A stretch of 8,589 nt of DNA from JAYTQQ01 sp043746635. Its GTDB lineage: Bacteria > Bdellovibrionota > Bdellovibrionia > Bdellovibrionales > JAMPXM01. Shown one piece after another: positions 5,316 through 8,589 of this stretch. The notes under the pieces were generated by a model that saw nothing but the letters and a program-made list of their open reading frames with translations, was not told the origin of the DNA and made no database searches. Within the stretch, counting starts at the first letter, position 1. Each line of letters starts with the position of its first letter. The stretch spans positions 1-8,589 of the forward strand of contig JAYTQQ010000299.1 in the NCBI GenBank assembly GCA_043746635.1. The letters are read 5' to 3'. The position numbers and the translations under genes were made by a program.

Positions 5316-6644
5316 ATGAAATTTAAGAAAAATCATCTGTCGAAAATTATCTTCGTTTGTCTCCTCACTTCTTTTAATATAGCGAATGCCATTACGGTAA
5401 ATGATCTTAACAGAGAATTTAATTCTTACGGCAAGACTCTTCCGAGCGGTGAATTAGAACATACTTTCTGCTATGCGAGTGACTCAAGCCGCTTAGAAGT
5501 TAATGGCGTGAATATCGATTCTTCGGTTCGGTTGGCGTCTGTTTCTAAGGTGATTACAAGTTTTTGGGCAATTTCTTCGTTAGGGCCACACTACCAGTTC
5601 GAAACGCATTTAAGTTATAGTGCTAAAACTCGCCATCTTCATATATCTGGTTCTTCTGATCCGTTCATGGGGCAGCAGAGTCTATTTTTTATCGCGAGCG
5701 AGCTCGATCGCCTCGGCATTCAAGATATCGATTTACTTACGTTTGATTCAAAATTTCTCGTTTATGAATTTGCCGATGTGAGATCAAGTTATGAGGGTAC
5801 GGTGGGGGCTCAGTCAAATCCTCCCGCGCAGGACTCTCAGATTGCGGTTCTTAAATATCTTAATACAAGAAATTGGTCTCAGAATTTTTCTCGCTTGTAT
5901 GCGCAACTCAGAAGTAAATCTTTTGCGATGGGTATCAGAATGGTAGCTGCTCCGAAAGTTTCTGTTCGTAATGCCATGCTTGATGAAACAGACGATATGA
6001 AATATGAATCGGGAGCACTCCATCTGACTTACGATTCAGAAGAACTTTACAAGTACTTAAAACACATGAACGCTTACTCGATTAACTATGCGGCAAATAT
6101 TATTTTTCGAAATCTCGGAGGCACCGACGCATTTGAAAAATTCATCAGTCGAAAACTTCGCATGCGGACCAATGCAGTCACCATGTATACCGGCTCTGGC
6201 CTCGAATATTATACGGATGGCGAAGTGACGAGACGAGATCGTGTCGATAATGAAAGCACTTGCGAGAATGTTTTGAAGATTACGGCCGCTCTCGACAGCG
6301 ACCTTAAAGTCTACGGCCTATCGTTGGCTGATGTTCTGCTCGTTGCAGGAGTGGATCAAGGTACGTGGTCGGGGAGTTCGACTGTCACTGGCGCCATCGC
6401 GGCTAAAACCGGAACGCTTGTTGATATTCCGGTTTCAAATTTGATGGGAATGGCGAGTACTCAGAGTGGAGATTTCTATTTCGGCATGTTCTTTCAAATG
6501 AGAGACCGACAAGAAATGGACCGAGCTCATGCCATCGAAACTTCAATGGCTGACAATATCGTAGCGGCCAATGGCGGACGCAATGCGGTTCCGCTGGCGG
6601 CCTTGAGCGAATCGTTTTTGCCATTCAGAGAGAATCTAAAGTAG
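5316..6644 (+). CDS. dacB: Exported D-Ala-D-Ala carboxypeptidase/endopeptidase, S13 (PBP4) family
   Basis: A 442-residue periplasmic (or secreted) penicillin-binding protein that cleaves terminal D-alanine and/or cross-links in peptidoglycan. A Sec signal peptide spans residues 1-25 (basic start, hydrophobic IIFVCLLTSF, cleavage after ANA). All three active-site motifs are present: SVSK (nucleophile S75, K78), SIN (255-257) and KTG (364-366). The context around them, including the SxN followed by NYAANIIFRNLGG, is typical of S13 rather than S11 enzymes. SxxK to SxN is 180 residues, against about 244 in E. coli PBP4, so part of the inserted domain II/III region is missing. It follows the hybrid kinase by 13 bases with only a weak Shine-Dalgarno, suggesting co-transcription and perhaps translational coupling. 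Bdellovibrio-type predators use DacB-like enzymes on prey walls; whether this one does is unknown. Confidence 0.9.
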   Translation: MKFKKNHLSKIIFVCLLTSFNIANAITVNDLNREFNSYGKTLPSGELEHTFCYASDSSRLEVNGVNIDSSVRLASVSKVITSFWAISSLGPHYQFETHLSYSAKTRHLHISGSSDPFMGQQSLFFIASELDRLGIQDIDLLTFDSKFLVYEFADVRSSYEGTVGAQSNPPAQDSQIAVLKYLNTRNWSQNFSRLYAQLRSKSFAMGIRMVAAPKVSVRNAMLDETDDMKYESGALHLTYDSEELYKYLKHMNAYSINYAANIIFRNLGGTDAFEKFISRKLRMRTNAVTMYTGSGLEYYTDGEVTRRDRVDNESTCENVLKITAALDSDLKVYGLSLADVLLVAGVDQGTWSGSSTVTGAIAAKTGTLVDIPVSNLMGMASTQSGDFYFGMFFQMRDRQEMDRAHAIETSMADNIVAANGGRNAVPLAALSESFLPFRENLK

Positions 6645-8582
6645 AGGTTTCGAAAGCCGTTCAGTCATCGGCTCGCGGAGTCGGTATTCTCCCAAGTTCT
6701 GGAGCGAAACGGCGATATTTAAATTTTGCGAAAGCAGATCCCAGACGTGGTGAGCCTGAATCTTTAGAAAAACACTAGGCTGAAGAGTCGCGACGCTGCT
6801 CGTACGTGGAGAATTCCAAATAATGCCGATCTCGCCAAACACGTCTTTGGCATTCATTTCTCGAATTTTTTTGCCGTCAATTGATGCCTGGCACCTACCC
6901 TGAATGATCACCCATAGAGAATCTGAAACGCCGCCTTGTTCGATCACAGAAACATTTTCGGGGAGTTCAACCACTTCGCCGTGATTGATAAGTTGCATGA
7001 GCGCCTCACTCGGAAGATCTTTGAAGAACTGAGACTGAGAAAGAGCCTGAAAAGACCAAATCTTTTTCTGAAACCGAGAAAGATTTTTTTCTTGTGTGCG
7101 GTTGGTCGCGACAAAAGCTTTTGGTTTTTTAATGACAAGTAAAACTGTTTTTGTCTGGCAGTAAGCACTGCCATTGCGGGGGCGTCCCAATAAAAATCCT
7201 CCTTCTCCAAAAAGAGATCCTTCATTGATGTCGATAACTTTCTTATTCTCTTTGTAGATGCCGACCTTTCCTTCGACGACGACATATAGATCCGTCGAAA
7301 GATCGCCATCTTTACAAACGCGACTGCCGGCCCCGAGCGTGATGACTTTCGAGGTTTGCACCATTTGCGAAAAAACTTCTTCGGAAAGTCCATCAAAAAT
7401 CGGGATCGCTCGAATCAATAAGCTCAGGTCTTTCGTCGACTGATATTTTTTAAGTGAAGCTTTGAATTGAGAAACCCAGTACCTTGATTGATTCTTCTGC
7501 GCCGGAAAAAGCTTTTCAAACTGATCAACTAAGTCAAAAAACAAAGCGACAGCGGCCACATCAAAAATAATTTGGTAGATAAGACCAATCAGATCTTTTT
7601 GGCCAATGAGTTTCAATGTGCTGTAGATGCAAATGACAGAGAAGAGCGCCGCCATCAAATTAAATGCAGAACTCATTACTTTGTAGATTAATTTATCAAC
7701 TTTTTCTTGAGTATTCTCTTGGCTATTGAGACCGAGCCGTCGCTTTTTATTGTTCTGAATTTGAAAGTTGAGGTTCGACAAATCAGAATTATGAATCGGT
7801 GACAGATTGAGGATCAACATCAAAAGAACGGCAAGTGAGCCAAATTTATGAAAGATCAAATCTGTAGAATGATGAAAGTAAATCAAGCTTAAGACGGAGA
7901 GTACGAGTAAAATAAATAGATGAGCACAGAACTGTGCGGAGCCGATCGCGGTGCGTTTGCCGGCTGATAACTTATAGTAAATTCCAAAGAGTGAAAAGTG
8001 CAAACTCATCGCTTCTTGCTTCTGAAACAGAAGTTTGCTGGCAGCAAAAGACAACAAACCTTTTGCCGTTAAAAACACCTGCGGAAAAAACAGAATAAAA
8101 AATGAGAAAGTTTCTTTTAACAAAAAAAGTTTTACAGCCATCGCAGAGAGCAAGATCGGAATGAAAAATATAACTGGATTTGTCGATTCATCGAGATTCA
8201 CTTCGACCAATGGGTCGGCGACCACTCCATCAAAAGCGGGCGGCCCTTCAGCCTCTTCAATCGCTTTTTGGTATTCGAGTTTATTTGAAAGGTGGTCGTT
8301 CCAGTAAAGTTGAGAAAAAATTTCTTTGAGCAAAATAAAATTCATTCGTCGCAAATTCGCATTTTCGTGCTGAACAATTTCGTGAACGCTCATCCCATGC
8401 GAAAAATAGTGAAGATAAACTTCAGCGTCAGGTTTAAAATGGGTAAACTTGCCACTCTCCGCAGTCGTAAACTCCAGTATATCGCCTTCGCGACTCAGCT
8501 GGACATTTCGCAACACCGGCTTCAAATTTTCAAGATTTATATTTCTAGGAGTCGGCATATTCGCTTTCGCCGTTGCGACCAT
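6636..8582 (-). CDS. Membrane protein with PqqD-like N-terminus, degenerate M50-like core and two cyclic-nucleotide-binding domains
   Basis: A complete 648-residue protein. ATG (8580-8582) is preceded by an in-frame TAA six bases upstream; residue 9 is an alternative start. Residues about 22-105 resemble a PqqD-type winged-helix domain (V-x-L-S-R-E-G-D, then GMSVHEIVQ). Six hydrophobic segments follow at about 136-156, 158-180, 214-236, 246-262, 304-325 and 329-351. LILNLSPIHNSDL (256-268) sits where site-2-protease-like M50 enzymes have L-N-P-x-x-x-x-D-G, and GKRTAIGSAQFCAH precedes helix 3, as in M50 proteins. No HExxH exists, so it appears catalytically dead if this relation holds. Two cNMP-binding domains follow: about 394-505 (FGEGGFLLGRPRNGSA) and 518-625 (FGEIGIIWNSPRTSSV), each keeping G-E and the phosphate-binding R. 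The gene is convergent with dacB, overlapping by 9 bases. cNMP domains secure, M50 relation moderate. Confidence 0.8.
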   Translation of the reverse strand: MVATAKANMPTPRNINLENLKPVLRNVQLSREGDILEFTTAESGKFTHFKPDAEVYLHYFSHGMSVHEIVQHENANLRRMNFILLKEIFSQLYWNDHLSNKLEYQKAIEEAEGPPAFDGVVADPLVEVNLDESTNPVIFFIPILLSAMAVKLFLLKETFSFFILFFPQVFLTAKGLLSFAASKLLFQKQEAMSLHFSLFGIYYKLSAGKRTAIGSAQFCAHLFILLVLSVLSLIYFHHSTDLIFHKFGSLAVLLMLILNLSPIHNSDLSNLNFQIQNNKKRRLGLNSQENTQEKVDKLIYKVMSSAFNLMAALFSVICIYSTLKLIGQKDLIGLIYQIIFDVAAVALFFDLVDQFEKLFPAQKNQSRYWVSQFKASLKKYQSTKDLSLLIRAIPIFDGLSEEVFSQMVQTSKVITLGAGSRVCKDGDLSTDLYVVVEGKVGIYKENKKVIDINEGSLFGEGGFLLGRPRNGSAYCQTKTVLLVIKKPKAFVATNRTQEKNLSRFQKKIWSFQALSQSQFFKDLPSEALMQLINHGEVVELPENVSVIEQGGVSDSLWVIIQGRCQASIDGKKIREMNAKDVFGEIGIIWNSPRTSSVATLQPSVFLKIQAHHVWDLLSQNLNIAVSLQNLGEYRLREPMTERLSKPLL

Positions 8583-8589
8583 ACTTTAG

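Noticed and set aside
8367..8384. HEIVQH (residues 67-72) in the cNMP protein as a possible zinc-protease motif
   Set aside because: Spacing is HExxxH rather than HExxH, and it lies in the soluble PqqD-like domain at a position that normally reads S-V-x-E-I.

Overview
The window is about 8.6 kb of protein-dense chromosomal DNA from a Gram-negative bacterium. A deltaproteobacterial or Bdellovibrionota-type host is my best guess. This rests on moderate AT richness, a large hybrid kinase placed next to an exported PBP4-type peptidase, two candidate sigma-54 promoters and a membrane-bound tandem cyclic-nucleotide-binding protein. It is an inference from style and gene content, because no rRNA or other phylogenetic marker is present. 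No tRNA, IS element, CRISPR array or replication origin was seen.

Left part (1-1632). The minus strand carries the N-terminal third of an MFS transporter that runs off the left edge. Its only plausible start is a GTG that coincides with the predicted transcription start, so its mRNA may be leaderless. A 0.3 kb gene-free gap follows, then two short plus-strand genes: a two-CBS-domain protein and a 61-residue membrane-type protein. Each has its own sequence closely matching the sigma-54 (RpoN) -24/-12 element (GG-N10-GC), followed by a good Shine-Dalgarno. They look like a small RpoN-controlled pair.

Middle (1633-2722). A spacer with a 12-bp tandem repeat precedes an MgtC/SapB-family membrane protein that starts with TTG. 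Just behind it, on the minus strand, lies a 36-codon internal fragment of the DNA-end-binding protein Ku with both ends missing: a gene relic. A perfect 8-bp inverted repeat sits inside the relic.

Right part (2723-8589). A soluble hybrid histidine kinase (REC-PAS-GAF-HisKA-HATPase-REC) is followed after 13 bases by a secreted S13-family D-Ala-D-Ala carboxypeptidase/endopeptidase (PBP4/DacB type) that lacks part of the usual inserted domain. They are probably co-transcribed, which links signalling to peptidoglycan editing. Convergent to them, and overlapping by 9 bases, is a complete 648-residue protein. It has a PqqD-like N-terminus, six membrane segments that look like an M50 zinc-protease core without its HExxH motif, and two C-terminal cyclic-nucleotide-binding domains.

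The items most worth attention are the RpoN gene pair, the Ku relic and the apparent cNMP-linked M50 pseudoprotease. No wholly new multi-gene system is evident.
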